Source: Microbacterium gorillae (GTDB lineage Bacteria > Actinomycetota > Actinomycetes > Actinomycetales > Microbacteriaceae). From it: a DNA stretch of 64,000 bases. A program made the translations under genes and the position numbers. This document shows positions 34,629 to 43,278 of the stretch, piece after piece; the stretch's first letter is position 1; every line of letters begins with the position of its first letter. Under the pieces are notes generated by a model. The model saw only the letters and a list, made by a program, of their open reading frames with translations, had not been told where the DNA came from and made no database searches. The DNA is taken from the NCBI RefSeq assembly GCF_000826185.2, contig NZ_LN648875.1, positions 802,356 through 866,355 on the forward strand, written 5' to 3'.

Positions 34629-35833
34629 CGGACACCGGACGGGGCCGCAACGTCTTCGAGAACCGAACGCGAGTCGCCGTCGGCGAAGTGCGGCATGACG
34701 CGGTCTGCGAAGAGTTTGAGGCTGGACGTCTGGTGCTCGAAGGTGAGCAGCGGCAGCGACCAGTACATGATCAGATGCTCGATGCCGAGCTCGCTCTCGT
34801 AGCGCTTGAGCTTCTCGGTGACCGTCTCCGGCGAGCCGACGAGGATGAGGTCCTTCGACTGCATGAAGTCGTACCAGTCCATCGCCTCGAGCTCGGGCGT
34901 GAGCTCCTCGAAGCTCGCGAGCATCCGCGGGCGCGCCAGTCCGGGCGCCCCGAAGACCTTGGGGAAGAACGCGTTCAGCACGGGTCGGAAGACCTCTTCT
35001 GCCTCGCGGTCGGTCCGCGCCACGAACGTGGGGCGCATCATGGCCAGACGCGAGTTCGCGCCGGCGGGCAGCGTGCCCGCGGCGGCGGCTTCCCGCGCCG
35101 AAACCCGGTACGCGTCCCAGACCTCACGTGCGGCCTCGAAGGACACGCACCAGTTGACCGCGCCGACACCCGTCCGGCCCGCGAGCTGATGGGAGGAGAC
35201 GGAGTCGATCATCGTCCACGACGGCGGAATCGGCTTCTGGTACGGCGTGGGGATGCCCTTCAGCGCGACCATCGTGGCGTCATCGCTGTAGATCGCGGGG
35301 TCCCGGAACTCCACGGGGATCGCGCTGGCGTCGAACGGGTAGGGCAGCTGGAAGAACTCGCCGTGGTGGGAGAAGGGCTCCCCCGACCAGAACTTCTTGA
35401 TGACCTCCCACGACTCCCACATCATCCGGCCGCTGCCGGCGGCGTGGTCGCGATCGACGTGCGGGGACGGGTCGAAGTGCGAACTCGCCTTCGGGTTGAG
35501 CCCGCGCATGAAGCCGAAGTCGAGGCGGCCGTGGGAGAGGTGGTCGATCGTGGCGGCGTCTTCGGCGACGCGCAGCGGGTGGTGGGCGGAGAGGTTCACG
35601 CCGCACTGCCCGATCCGAAGCTTCGTGGTGAGGGCGGCAGCGTAGGCGCCGAAGATGAGGGGGTTCGTCGGGGTCGGGGTGACACCCACGTCCCACGCGA
35701 AGTGGTGTTCAGCGGACCAGATCCCGGTGTAGCCGGCCGACTCGAGGAGACCGGGCAGCTGCCGCCACTCCTCGACGTACGGGTAATTGCTCACATCTCC
35801 GACATGGGCCAGGATGCCGCTGTCAAACCTCAC
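34625..35833 (-). CDS. Luciferase-like flavin-dependent monooxygenase (LLM class)
   Basis: TIM-barrel monooxygenase, 402 residues, using FMNH2 and O2. It has GIWSAEHHFAWDVGVTPTP near residue 38 and GQCGVNLSAHHPLRVAEDAATIDHLSHGRLDFGFMRG. These are the usual bacterial luciferase-family stretches. The flavin reductase in the same operon is the expected FMNH2 source. First gene of the minus-strand operon that runs down to 26210. Candidate reactions include N- or C-hydroxylation, Baeyer-Villiger attack or C-N cleavage. Confidence 0.93.
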   Translation of the reverse strand: MRFDSGILAHVGDVSNYPYVEEWRQLPGLLESAGYTGIWSAEHHFAWDVGVTPTPTNPLIFGAYAAALTTKLRIGQCGVNLSAHHPLRVAEDAATIDHLSHGRLDFGFMRGLNPKASSHFDPSPHVDRDHAAGSGRMMWESWEVIKKFWSGEPFSHHGEFFQLPYPFDASAIPVEFRDPAIYSDDATMVALKGIPTPYQKPIPPSWTMIDSVSSHQLAGRTGVGAVNWCVSFEAAREVWDAYRVSAREAAAAGTLPAGANSRLAMMRPTFVARTDREAEEVFRPVLNAFFPKVFGAPGLARPRMLASFEELTPELEAMDWYDFMQSKDLILVGSPETVTEKLKRYESELGIEHLIMYWSLPLLTFEHQTSSLKLFADRVMPHFADGDSRSVLEDVAAPSGVR

Positions 35834-35854
35834 GTCGATCCCCTCTCAGGAGTT

Positions 35855-35917
35855 GTCCCTAAATACGACTTCTACGTCGTATTGACAGACAGTACGTCTC
35901 GCGAGCCGCAGTGTCAA
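35855..35917 (-). promoter_or_regulatory. Promoter and operator of the monooxygenase operon
   Basis: On the minus strand TTGACA (35917-35912) is 17 bp from TACTGT (35894-35889). Then comes the palindrome AATACGAC-N6-GTCGTATT (35862-35883). GTCCCTAAATACGACT and GTCGTATTGACAGACA, 21 bp apart, are both degenerate forms of the window-wide dyad. Confidence 0.6.
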
Positions 35918-36033
35918 CAGATTTTGCGGCGCGATTCGCTACCTAACATTCTACCCGCGCACCTTTTCTTGTCCAGAGGCGTTATCTGCCCCTCGCTGGC
36001 ATGCCACTTCCGATATGCCCGCCGGGATAAAGA

Positions 36034-36049
36034 ATCCATATATACGTCA
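36034..36049 (+). promoter_or_regulatory. Weak operator-like site before the CoA transferase
   Basis: ATCCATATATACGTCA contains the 11-mer CATATATACGT, which also occurs at 41535-41545 before the beta-lactamase-fold gene. It matches the shared dyad only in its centre and right half. Confidence 0.35.
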
Positions 36050-36117
36050 CGCAGGCCGTTATTATGTACACTGAACGGCAGCCGGCGCGTGCAGTCGGCC
36101 GGAGAACGGACGAGAAA

Positions 36118-37362
36118 ATGACGGCAACGACGCCACCAGCCCTTGAGGGCATCACGGTTCTGGAACTGGGCCAGGCCTACATGGGTCCGTACGCTGCGCT
36201 CCTGCTGCAGCGGCTCGGTGCCACCGTCATCAAGGTCGAAGCACCGACGGGCGAGACCTACCGCCGCCCGACCGCGCGCAAGGCGACCGAGGCGATGCAG
36301 TTCTCCATGCTCAACGCCGGCAAGCGCAGCCTCTCGATCGACCTGAAGACCGATGAGGGAAAGCGCGTCTTCCACGACCTCGCCTGCCAGGCGGACGTCG
36401 TGATCCAGAACTTCGCCCCGGGCGCTTTCGAGCGTCTGGTCGACGTCGACGAGCTGATGCGCGCCAACCCGCGACTGATCGTCGCGTCCGGCAGCGGCTA
36501 CGGCAGCACGGGTCCGTACAGCGGCATCCGCGCGATGGACCTCACGATCCAGGCGATCGCGGGTGTGATGTCCACCACCGGCTTCGAGGACACCGCCCCG
36601 GTTCGCACCGGTCCGGCGGTGGTTGACTTCCTCGGCGGATCACACCTGTCCGCCGCGATCATGGCCGCCCTCATCCAGCGCGGCAGGACGGGCCGCGGAC
36701 AGAAGGTCGAAGTCGCCCTGTACGACGCGGTGCTGCCGTCCCTGGCCTCGAACATCGGCGGGTGGATGGACAGCGACGGCACGATTCCGGAGCGCACCGG
36801 CAATCGCCACGGCGGATTGTCGGTCGCTCCGTACAACGCCTTCCCGACCGCCGACGGCTGGGTCGCGGTGCTCTGCCTGCACGACCGGCACTGGGGAATC
36901 CTGTGCGACATCATCGGCCGGCCCGAGCTCGCCGTCGACCCCGCGCTCTCGACCAACGCGGCCCGCGCGGCGGACATCGATCTGACCGACGGCGTCGTGG
37001 AGGCCTGGACGCGCCAGCACCCCACGGCCGAGATCGTGGCGGCCCTGAACGACGCCGCCATTCCGTGCGCTCCGGTCCTGTCACTGCAGGAGGTCATCGA
37101 CAGCCCGCAGACCCGCGAGCGCGGCATGCTCGTCCAGCACTCGGACGCGGAGCGTGACTGGTGGGTGCTCGGCAGCCCCCTGCGCCTGACCGACACCCCG
37201 GCACCCGAAGCCCCGCGACCGGCCCGGCTCGGACAGCACAGCCGCGAGATCGTCGGCGAGATGCTCGGCCTCGATGAGGATGCCCTGGACGCCCTGGTCG
37301 ACGACGGCGTCATCTTCGATGAGACGACCGCCCGACCGCCCCAGCCCGTTCGCCTGGGCTGA
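36118..37362 (+). CDS. Type III (CaiB/BaiF) CoA transferase
   Basis: A 414-residue enzyme that moves CoA between carboxylic acids. It begins GITVLELGQAYMGPYAALLLQRLGATVIKVEAP. The aspartate thought to form the acyl anhydride lies in TGPAVVDFLGG, and RTGRGQKVEVALYDAVLPSL and PYNAFPTADGWVAVL follow. ATG 36118 is chosen as the family start. An in-frame ATG at 36064 would add an unstructured 18 residues. It probably activates an acid product for the CoA-ester enzymes. Downstream is a strong bidirectional terminator. Confidence 0.92.
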   Translation: MTATTPPALEGITVLELGQAYMGPYAALLLQRLGATVIKVEAPTGETYRRPTARKATEAMQFSMLNAGKRSLSIDLKTDEGKRVFHDLACQADVVIQNFAPGAFERLVDVDELMRANPRLIVASGSGYGSTGPYSGIRAMDLTIQAIAGVMSTTGFEDTAPVRTGPAVVDFLGGSHLSAAIMAALIQRGRTGRGQKVEVALYDAVLPSLASNIGGWMDSDGTIPERTGNRHGGLSVAPYNAFPTADGWVAVLCLHDRHWGILCDIIGRPELAVDPALSTNAARAADIDLTDGVVEAWTRQHPTAEIVAALNDAAIPCAPVLSLQEVIDSPQTRERGMLVQHSDAERDWWVLGSPLRLTDTPAPEAPRPARLGQHSREIVGEMLGLDEDALDALVDDGVIFDETTARPPQPVRLG

Positions 37363-37370
37363 GCCCGGAC

Positions 37371-37408
37371 ATGACGATGCCCGCCGCTTTCGCGGCGGGC
37401 ATCGTCAT
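37371..37408. terminator. Bidirectional intrinsic terminator
   Basis: Perfect 17-bp stem (37371-37387 with 37392-37408) and a four-base loop between the convergent CoA transferase and IclR genes. Confidence 0.9.
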
Positions 37409-37416
37409 TCGTGCTT

Positions 37417-38181
37417 TCAGGCCTTCTTGCGCCAGCGCTCGATGTGCTTGAGCAGAATCGCGCCGATCTCTTCCCGGCGCGGCTCGGCATCGGCGATCTT
37501 GCCGGTGATCGTGATGGACCCGACGACGTCGCCGGCGCGATCCGTGAGGGCCGCGCCGACCGCGTAGCGCGTGCGCTTGTTGTAGGCCAGGCCTGTGGCG
37601 CGGATGTCGTCGTACTCCTGCAGGAAGGCGTCGACGAGCTCCTCACTCTCGTGCACGTGCCGGCGCAGGAACGCCTGGCGCTGCGTCTCCGGCATCGCCG
37701 CGAGCAGCGCCTTGCCTCCGGCGGTGTCCAGGACCGTGCGCCGAATGGTGTTCTTCAGGCGGAACCCGTCCAGGGAGTCCGAGCCGGCCTGAGCGACGTA
37801 GATGAGGCTGTCGCCGGCCTGCATGCCGAGGAACACCGCTCCCCCGGTCTCCTTCTGCAGCTCGTCGAGATCATGCTGGGACACGTGGCCCGGGCGCATG
37901 CTCCCGTCGGCGATGGTGAGCCCGTAGACGGCGGGGCCGATGTAGAAGCGGCGGTTGTCCTCGTGCAGCCAGCCGGAGGCGACGAGTCCGCGGATGAAGC
38001 CGTGCACCGAACTCTTCGGAACGTCCATCCGTCGAGCGAGTTCGGCGAACTGCAACCCGGGGCTGTAGACGACCTCTTCGAGGATCTGGGTCACGCGGTC
38101 GATGGTGCGGTGGTGCTGCGGCGCACCCGATCCGCGCTTGGTCGTCTCTGCCGACCCGCTGTCTTCCGCCACTGTCTGCAT
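37417..38181 (-). CDS. IclR-family transcriptional regulator
   Basis: A 254-residue regulator. The winged helix-turn-helix spans about 25-85 (TIDRVTQILEEV, FAELARRMDVPKSSVHGFIRGLVASGWL). A C-terminal effector domain contains DTAGGKALLAAMPE and ends AEPRREEIGAILLKHIERW. GGGGGAAAGG precedes the ATG. Its own promoter holds a GTCC-N8-GGAT dyad like those before the catabolic genes. It is therefore the best local candidate for the regulator of the shared operator, with autoregulation. The GntR protein at 20929 is the alternative. Confidence 0.93.
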   Translation of the reverse strand: MQTVAEDSGSAETTKRGSGAPQHHRTIDRVTQILEEVVYSPGLQFAELARRMDVPKSSVHGFIRGLVASGWLHEDNRRFYIGPAVYGLTIADGSMRPGHVSQHDLDELQKETGGAVFLGMQAGDSLIYVAQAGSDSLDGFRLKNTIRRTVLDTAGGKALLAAMPETQRQAFLRRHVHESEELVDAFLQEYDDIRATGLAYNKRTRYAVGAALTDRAGDVVGSITITGKIADAEPRREEIGAILLKHIERWRKKA

Positions 38182-38242
38182 CCTTTCCCCCGTCTCGAGC
38201 GGCCCGGTATCGCTCGTGGCGATCGCACCGCTTCGTCCGGTA

Positions 38243-38258
38243 ATCCGTAATTGCGGAC
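38243..38258 (-). promoter_or_regulatory. Operator-like dyad of the IclR gene
   Basis: Read on the minus strand: GTCC-GCAATTAC-GGAT, containing the 14-bp near-palindrome TCCGTAATTGCGGA (38244-38257). It lies 62 bp before the regulator start, a position that would suit autoregulation. Confidence 0.55.
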
Positions 38259-38294
38259 AACACTATCGGATGAATTCCGGGCGGGGTGGGACCT

Positions 38295-38340
38295 CCGTAG
38301 GAGGATTTCTCCGCAACCGAGCAGGGGAATCCTCCTACGG
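38295..38340 (-). terminator. Terminator-like hairpin after the hydroxyisobutyrate-dehydrogenase-like gene
   Basis: Perfect 13-bp arms (38295-38307 and 38328-38340) with a 20-base loop, 8 bp beyond the stop codon in the minus direction. Confidence 0.6.
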
Positions 38341-38348
38341 CAGCCGGA

Positions 38349-39251
38349 TCAGCCCTCGTGCTGAGAGATGTCGATGCCGAGCAGGTCTTCGTAGACGCGC
38401 ATCACGACGGTGTGGTCGAGCTTGCCGCGATCGCCGCCGAGCGCGAAACGCATCTGCGTGTGGACGTCCGAACCGATCGGCGTCGGGATCTTCAGATCGT
38501 CGGACAGCTCCAGGAACAGCTGCGCGTCCTTGTAGCCGAGGTCCAGGGTGAAGTCCGGGTCGTCATAGCGACCGGCGAGCGCGCGGTTGGCGAGCACCTG
38601 GTACATCATCGAGTTGCCACTGCTCTGGCTGATCGCGTTGTGCAGCACCTGAGCGTCGATGCCGGCCGAGACACCGACCGCGAACGCCTCAGAGGCCGCT
38701 GCCGTGTACGCCTGCGCGAGGTAGTTGTTGACGATCTTGACGACCAGGCCGTTGCCGATGCCGCCCACGTAGAAGACCTTGTCCGGGTCTCCCATCGTGT
38801 GGAAAAGCTCGCGGTGCCGCTCGAAGACCTCCGGGTCACCACCGACCATCATCGCCATCTCGCCGCGACCGGCCTGGTCCGCGCTCGTGCTGATCGGGGC
38901 GTCGAGCATGTCGATGCCCGCCGCGGCGAGCTTCGCGGCGATCGCGCGCGTGGAGGAGACCGACGTCGTGGACAGGTCGATGTAGGTGGTTCCGGGCTTC
39001 GCGTTGCCGAGCACGCCGTCCTCACCGAGGGCGATCTTCTCCACGATCGACACCGCGGGCAGGGAGGTGAGGATGACATCCGCCGCGGCGCACAGCTCCG
39101 CGAGACCGGACCGCGTGGCGCCGAGGGCCTCGACCCGGGCAACCGCCTCATCGTTGAGGTCGAAGACGCGAATGTCGTGGTCGGTCTGCCGCAGGAGGTT
39201 GGAACAGATGGGGCCGCCCATGGTGCCGACGCCGATGAAACCGATGATCAC
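38349..39251 (-). CDS. 3-Hydroxyisobutyrate dehydrogenase / tartronate semialdehyde reductase family
   Basis: Beta-hydroxyacid dehydrogenase, 300 residues. The NAD fold is IIGFIGVGTMGGPICSNLL and the substrate-binding DAPISTSADQAGRGEMAMMVGGD is typical. The catalytic Lys is in GNGLVVKIVNNYLAQ. It probably interconverts a 3-hydroxyacid and a semialdehyde. GTG start with AGGA upstream. Divergent from the cupin/hydrolase pair, sharing a promoter region with one dyad. Confidence 0.9.
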   Translation of the reverse strand: MIIGFIGVGTMGGPICSNLLRQTDHDIRVFDLNDEAVARVEALGATRSGLAELCAAADVILTSLPAVSIVEKIALGEDGVLGNAKPGTTYIDLSTTSVSSTRAIAAKLAAAGIDMLDAPISTSADQAGRGEMAMMVGGDPEVFERHRELFHTMGDPDKVFYVGGIGNGLVVKIVNNYLAQAYTAAASEAFAVGVSAGIDAQVLHNAISQSSGNSMMYQVLANRALAGRYDDPDFTLDLGYKDAQLFLELSDDLKIPTPIGSDVHTQMRFALGGDRGKLDHTVVMRVYEDLLGIDISQHEG

Positions 39252-39256
39252 GAGTT

Positions 39257-39272
39257 GTCCTTAATTACGTAT
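39257..39272. promoter_or_regulatory. Operator-like site between divergent genes
   Basis: GTCCTTAATTACGTAT, a variant of the shared 16-bp dyad, six bases from the dehydrogenase start and about 70 bp before the cupin start. Confidence 0.45.
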
Positions 39273-39339
39273 TGATGTGTGGATATAGGGAACCTAATGC
39301 GTAGACTGACGCAACACAACCCTCGATCGGAGAACTGAC

Positions 39340-39750
39340 ATGGATGTCTTCCCCCTTCCCCCCACCCGCCTCTCGTCCCCGGCGTGGTTCACCGGCGAGG
39401 TCTACACCGACGTCGTGCTGGACGGCGTGAGCCCCTCCATCATGCGGGCGATGTACATCCGCTTCGCGCCGGGTGCCCGGACCGCCTGGCACAACCACGG
39501 TCGCGGTCAGACGCTGCACGTCACCGAGGGACGGGGCCTCATCCAGACCCGCGATGGCCTCGTGACCGAGATCAACGCCGGCGACATCGTGCAGTGCCCG
39601 CCCGGTGAGTGGCACTGGCACGGCGCCGCACCGGACAGCTTCATGACGCACCTCGCCCTGTACGAGACGCCCGGCGAGGGCGACCTGCCGGACGAGATCG
39701 GTGACCTCGTCACCGACGACGAGTTCAACGGCCCCCGCGCGCGGCGTTGA
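39340..39750 (+). CDS. Small cupin, (R)-mandelonitrile-lyase-like family
   Basis: A 136-residue cupin closely related to the one at 20469. Motif 1 is FAPGARTAWHNHGRGQTLHVTEG and motif 2 QCPPGEWHWHGAAPDSFM. Several positions (GARTAWH, GQTLHV, WHWHGAAP) match the manganese hydroxynitrile-lyase cupins. Its stop overlaps the TTG start of an alpha/beta hydrolase gene, so the two are co-translated. In this context a lyase or isomerase step followed by hydrolysis is plausible but unproven. Confidence 0.88.
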   Translation: MDVFPLPPTRLSSPAWFTGEVYTDVVLDGVSPSIMRAMYIRFAPGARTAWHNHGRGQTLHVTEGRGLIQTRDGLVTEINAGDIVQCPPGEWHWHGAAPDSFMTHLALYETPGEGDLPDEIGDLVTDDEFNGPRARR

Positions 39751-40466
39751 CCGTGGCCGTGAATCTGGTCCTGCTGCACGGCGGCGGACAGGGCAGCTGG
39801 GTCTGGGACGACCTGATCGCCGCGCTGCGCCTGCAGGCGGGCGACGAGGTCAACGCCGTGCCGATGGATCTGGCCGGGTGCGGTCTCAAGCGCGACCGCG
39901 ATGTGTCGGAGATGTCCACCCTCGACGTCGCACGCGAGTTCGTTGAAGAACTCGATGCGGCGGGGCTGCGCGACGTCGTGCTGGCCGGGCACTCCGGCGC
40001 CGGGATCACGATCGCCGCGGCGGCCGCCCTGCGTCCGGATCTCATCCGGCGCTACGTGCACATCTCGACCATCGTCGCTCCGCCGGAGGTCACCCTCATG
40101 GAGTTCTTCCTGAGCGGGGTCGCGGACATGGAGTACGGAGACTTCCACGCCCAGGCGCGGGCCTCGATGTGCAACGACATGACTCCCGACCAGGCGGATG
40201 AGTTCCTCGGCAAGCTCGGCTTCGACGCCTGGCCGACCGAGGCTGTCATGCTGACCGAGCGCGACTGGGCGTACGACCACCTGGCGACGACGGACACCGC
40301 CTACGTCATGTGCCTGCAGGACCGCTGCCACACGATCGCGTGGCAGGAGGAGTTCGCCGAGCGCGTGCACGCGAGCCGTATCCACCACATCGACGCCGGG
40401 CATCAGGTGATGAACACGCGCCCGCACGCCCTGGCGGAGATCCTCCTGGCCGAGGTCCGCCGCTGA
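39747..40466 (+). CDS. Alpha/beta-fold hydrolase (esterase / hydroxynitrile-lyase-like)
   Basis: A 239-residue hydrolase with LVLLHGGGQGSWVWDDLIAAL at the start. The nucleophile is in VVLAGHSGAGI, and the His in HIDAGHQVMNTRPHALAEIL. CLQDRCHTIAWQEEF is reminiscent of the plant methylesterase/hydroxynitrile-lyase branch. The start is unusual: TTG at 39747 in a TTGA overlap with the cupin stop. GTG 39753 or 39759 are alternatives. Coupling to the cupin suggests that it acts on the cupin's product. Confidence 0.85.
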   Translation: MTVAVNLVLLHGGGQGSWVWDDLIAALRLQAGDEVNAVPMDLAGCGLKRDRDVSEMSTLDVAREFVEELDAAGLRDVVLAGHSGAGITIAAAAALRPDLIRRYVHISTIVAPPEVTLMEFFLSGVADMEYGDFHAQARASMCNDMTPDQADEFLGKLGFDAWPTEAVMLTERDWAYDHLATTDTAYVMCLQDRCHTIAWQEEFAERVHASRIHHIDAGHQVMNTRPHALAEILLAEVRR

Positions 40467-40490
40467 CGCGCCGCGGACCTCGGCAGCGGG

Positions 40491-41501
40491 TCAGGCCGGG
40501 CCCACCTGGATCACGGTGCGGCCGAGGTCCGGGCCCGCGGCGATGTAGTCGAACGCAGCGCGCACGTCGTCCAGCCCGAAGGTGCGCGCGACGCGCGGCG
40601 TGAACCGCCCGTCGGCGGCGCGGTCCAGGATGTACCGGATCGCCTCTTCGCGCTGCTCGCCGCCCACGATGTCGAACATCGTGTAGCTCGTGACCGTGAG
40701 ACCTTTCCCGATGAGATCCTGCGGCGGCAGCACGCCGGGTTCACCCGCGAGCATGCCGTACACGACGATGACCCCACGAACCGATGCCGCCGCGGCCGCG
40801 TCAGCGAGGAACGGGCCGTTCACCGGGTCGTAGGTGACCCGGACGCCGACCCCACCGGTGATCTCGCCGACCCGCGTCACGTAGTCCTCGGTGTCGGTGA
40901 CGATGACGTCGTGCGCGCCCAGCTCCCGCAGGCGATCAGCCTTGTCCGCGTGGCGCACGACGGCGATCGGGTACGCGCCGCGATCGCGCACGATCTGCAT
41001 CGCGGCCAGGGCGATGGCCGAGCCCCCGGCGGGCAGCGACACATAGTCGCCGGGCTGAACACCTCCCGCGTGGATCACACCGTACGCGGTGAGGAACGGC
41101 ACCCACAGCGCCGCCGCCTCGGCCGCAGAGAGCGTGTCGGGGTACTCCACCAGCGCGTCGGCGGGCGCCAGCGATTCGTCGCCGACGCAGCCGTAGCGCT
41201 CCTCATCCCAGGGACCGATCGGTGCAACACGGCGACCGATCCAGGACGCGTCGACGCCCTCGCCGACCGCTTCGACGACACCGGCGACCTCGTACCCGAA
41301 CCGGGTCGGCAGGGTCGGCGGCGTCGCGAGCGGAGCACCGCTGTGCTCCTGCCCGCGCAGGAACGGCAACTGGTCCCTCGTGAGACCGGCGGCCTGGACG
41401 CGCAGCCGCACCTCGCCCGGTCCCGGGTCCTGGCGCGGAACCTCATCGAGAGAGAGGTTCGCCGGACCGCCGAATTCGTGAAGCCGTACCGCTCGAACCA
41501 T
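40491..41501 (-). CDS. Quinone-oxidoreductase-like MDR protein (zinc-free)
   Basis: A 336-residue medium-chain reductase. It starts MVRAVRLHEFGGPANLSLDEV and has PTRFGYEVAGVVEAVGEGV, but lacks the Cys and His ligands of zinc dehydrogenases. LPAGGSAIALAAMQIVRDRG replaces the normal glycine loop. An NADPH-dependent enone or quinone reduction is likely. GGGAAG precedes ATG 41501; the frame runs 28 codons further upstream through the promoter. Confidence 0.87.
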   Translation of the reverse strand: MVRAVRLHEFGGPANLSLDEVPRQDPGPGEVRLRVQAAGLTRDQLPFLRGQEHSGAPLATPPTLPTRFGYEVAGVVEAVGEGVDASWIGRRVAPIGPWDEERYGCVGDESLAPADALVEYPDTLSAAEAAALWVPFLTAYGVIHAGGVQPGDYVSLPAGGSAIALAAMQIVRDRGAYPIAVVRHADKADRLRELGAHDVIVTDTEDYVTRVGEITGGVGVRVTYDPVNGPFLADAAAAASVRGVIVVYGMLAGEPGVLPPQDLIGKGLTVTSYTMFDIVGGEQREEAIRYILDRAADGRFTPRVARTFGLDDVRAAFDYIAAGPDLGRTVIQVGPA

Positions 41502-41531
41502 AAGATTCTTCCCAACTCTGCCGAATGATGT

Positions 41532-41547
41532 GTTCATATATACGTAG
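41532..41547. promoter_or_regulatory. Operator-like site in a divergent promoter
   Basis: GTTCATATATACGTAG, with GTTC and the central ATAC of the shared dyad, between the reductase and hydrolase genes. Confidence 0.45.
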
Positions 41548-41637
41548 TACTTTCCGCGTGTAGGAATCAAGGGGCCGCGTCGCATTCATCGCGACGCGCG
41601 TTCGAACACGCGGCTCAATGAGGAGAGGCAAGACGGA

Positions 41638-43218
41638 ATGACCGACACCACGACGATCGCGAGCACCGAGACCGGTGCGTGGAGTTACAGCGAGCCGGAG
41701 GCGCAGGGGGTGTCGTCCGAGCAGATTCTGGCCTTCCTCGACGCGGTCGAAGAGTTCGGCAGCGAGCTGCACAGCCTCATCATCCTCCGGCACGGCACGG
41801 TCATCGCGCGGCGCTGGTGGCACCCGTACCGGCCGGAAGCGCCCCACAATCTGTACTCCCTGAGCAAGACGGTGACCTCGACCGCGATCGGTTTCGCGGT
41901 CAACGAGGGTCTGCTGAAGGTCGATGACCGCGTCGTCGACCTGCTGCCCGACTACGATCACTCCACCGCCGGACCGTACGTCGAAGACCTCACCGTGCAG
42001 CACCTGCTGAGCATGAGCATCGGCCACCGCGGCGCGATGTGGGAGGACCGCGACCGCGGCGATGACTGGGCGAGCGCCTTCTTCCGCATCCCGATCGAGG
42101 ACGCCCCGGGCACGGTCTTCCGCTACGACAGCGCGAGCTCCTACCTGCTCTCGGTGATCATCACGAAGCTCACCGGCCAGACGGTCGCCGAGTTCCTGAC
42201 GCCGCGCCTGTTCGACAAGCTCGGCTTCGAGGGCTGGATCTGGGACCGTTGCCCCGCCGGCCTGTCGCTCGGTTCCTCAGGCCTGAGCCTGCGCACCGAC
42301 GACATCGCCCGCCTCGGCCAGTTCTATCTGGATGAGGGCGTCTGGAACGGCGAGCGTCTGCTTCCGGCGGAGTGGATCCAGGCCGCGACCAGCGCACAGG
42401 TGCAGCAGCGTCCGCCGTGGGGGCCGCTGGAGCTCGGCGCCTTCCCGGAGATCGAGAAGGAGCCGGACCCCGCTCGGCAGCTCGAGCTGCTGCAGCAGGT
42501 CAGTGACTACTACCAGGGTTACGGCTACCAGATCTGGCTCACCCGAAACAACGGCTACCGCGCGATCGGCTACACGGGCCAGTACTGCCTCGTGCTGCCC
42601 GAGCACGACATGGTCATCGCGATCACCAGCGAGACCGAGGACACCGAGGACGTCCTGTCCGAGATGATCTACGCGCACCTGCTGCCGAAGCCGGGAGCCG
42701 AGGCGCTGCCGGCAGCGCCCGAGGCCGCCGAGCGGCTGCGGACGCGCCTGACCGAAGGGCAGCTCGCGGGACCGGTGGGCGCGAAGACCACGGCGACCTC
42801 GGAGGCGATCTCCGGACGGACGTTCGCTCTTGACCCGAACCCGTTCGATGCCACCGGGCTCACGCTGACGTTCGGGGACGACGGCGCCGCCTTCGCTCTG
42901 ACGGTCGGCGAGGTCGAGCACGTCATCCACTGCGGCTACGAGGCCTGGATCGACGGCGGCACTCGCATGCCGAACACTCCGCCCGGAATGAAGCCGTCCG
43001 ACGGGCGCCTGCCGAAGGTGGCCGCAGCGGGCGCGTGGACGAGCGAGAACACGTACGAGATGCTGTGGCGCTTCTACGAGATGCCGCACCACCTGCGCGT
43101 CACCTGCACGATCGACGGCGACGCGATCACGGTCGAGAACGCCAAGAGCATGCACGCGTTCATCCCGGTCGCCGAGCTGTTCGGAGAGAAGGAGCCGGTC
43201 CTCACCGGAACCCTCTGA
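41638..43218 (+). CDS. Beta-lactamase-fold serine hydrolase (class C/esterase type)
   Basis: A 526-residue penicillin-binding-protein-like hydrolase. The nucleophile is in LYSLSKTVTSTAIGF (S-x-x-K). The second motif is YDSASSYLLS (Y-x-S) and the third is near IGYTGQYCLV. The last 170 residues form an extra beta-rich domain (FALDPNPFDATGLTLTFGDDG). No signal peptide is visible, so it is probably cytoplasmic and cleaves an ester, amide or lactone of the substrate rather than giving drug resistance. Confidence 0.88.
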   Translation: MTDTTTIASTETGAWSYSEPEAQGVSSEQILAFLDAVEEFGSELHSLIILRHGTVIARRWWHPYRPEAPHNLYSLSKTVTSTAIGFAVNEGLLKVDDRVVDLLPDYDHSTAGPYVEDLTVQHLLSMSIGHRGAMWEDRDRGDDWASAFFRIPIEDAPGTVFRYDSASSYLLSVIITKLTGQTVAEFLTPRLFDKLGFEGWIWDRCPAGLSLGSSGLSLRTDDIARLGQFYLDEGVWNGERLLPAEWIQAATSAQVQQRPPWGPLELGAFPEIEKEPDPARQLELLQQVSDYYQGYGYQIWLTRNNGYRAIGYTGQYCLVLPEHDMVIAITSETEDTEDVLSEMIYAHLLPKPGAEALPAAPEAAERLRTRLTEGQLAGPVGAKTTATSEAISGRTFALDPNPFDATGLTLTFGDDGAAFALTVGEVEHVIHCGYEAWIDGGTRMPNTPPGMKPSDGRLPKVAAAGAWTSENTYEMLWRFYEMPHHLRVTCTIDGDAITVENAKSMHAFIPVAELFGEKEPVLTGTL

Positions 43219-43230
43219 GGACGGCGAACG

Positions 43231-43268
43231 ACGGAGGGGCTCACGCGGCGACGCGTGAGCCCCTCCGT
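43231..43268. terminator. Bidirectional intrinsic terminator
   Basis: Perfect 17-bp stem (43231-43247 with 43252-43268) with loop GCGA between the convergent serine hydrolase and third MAO-like genes. Confidence 0.88.
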
Positions 43269-43278
43269 TCGTTCCGAA

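Noticed and set aside
39340..40466. Hydroxynitrile metabolism by the cupin and the alpha/beta hydrolase
   Set aside because: Both proteins resemble hydroxynitrile-lyase families, but no nitrilase, nitrile hydratase or cyanide-handling gene is present, so the specific claim is not supported.
41638..43218. Antibiotic-resistance beta-lactamase
   Set aside because: There is no signal peptide, the motif set fits the esterase-like branch, and the gene sits among catabolic genes with a related promoter element.
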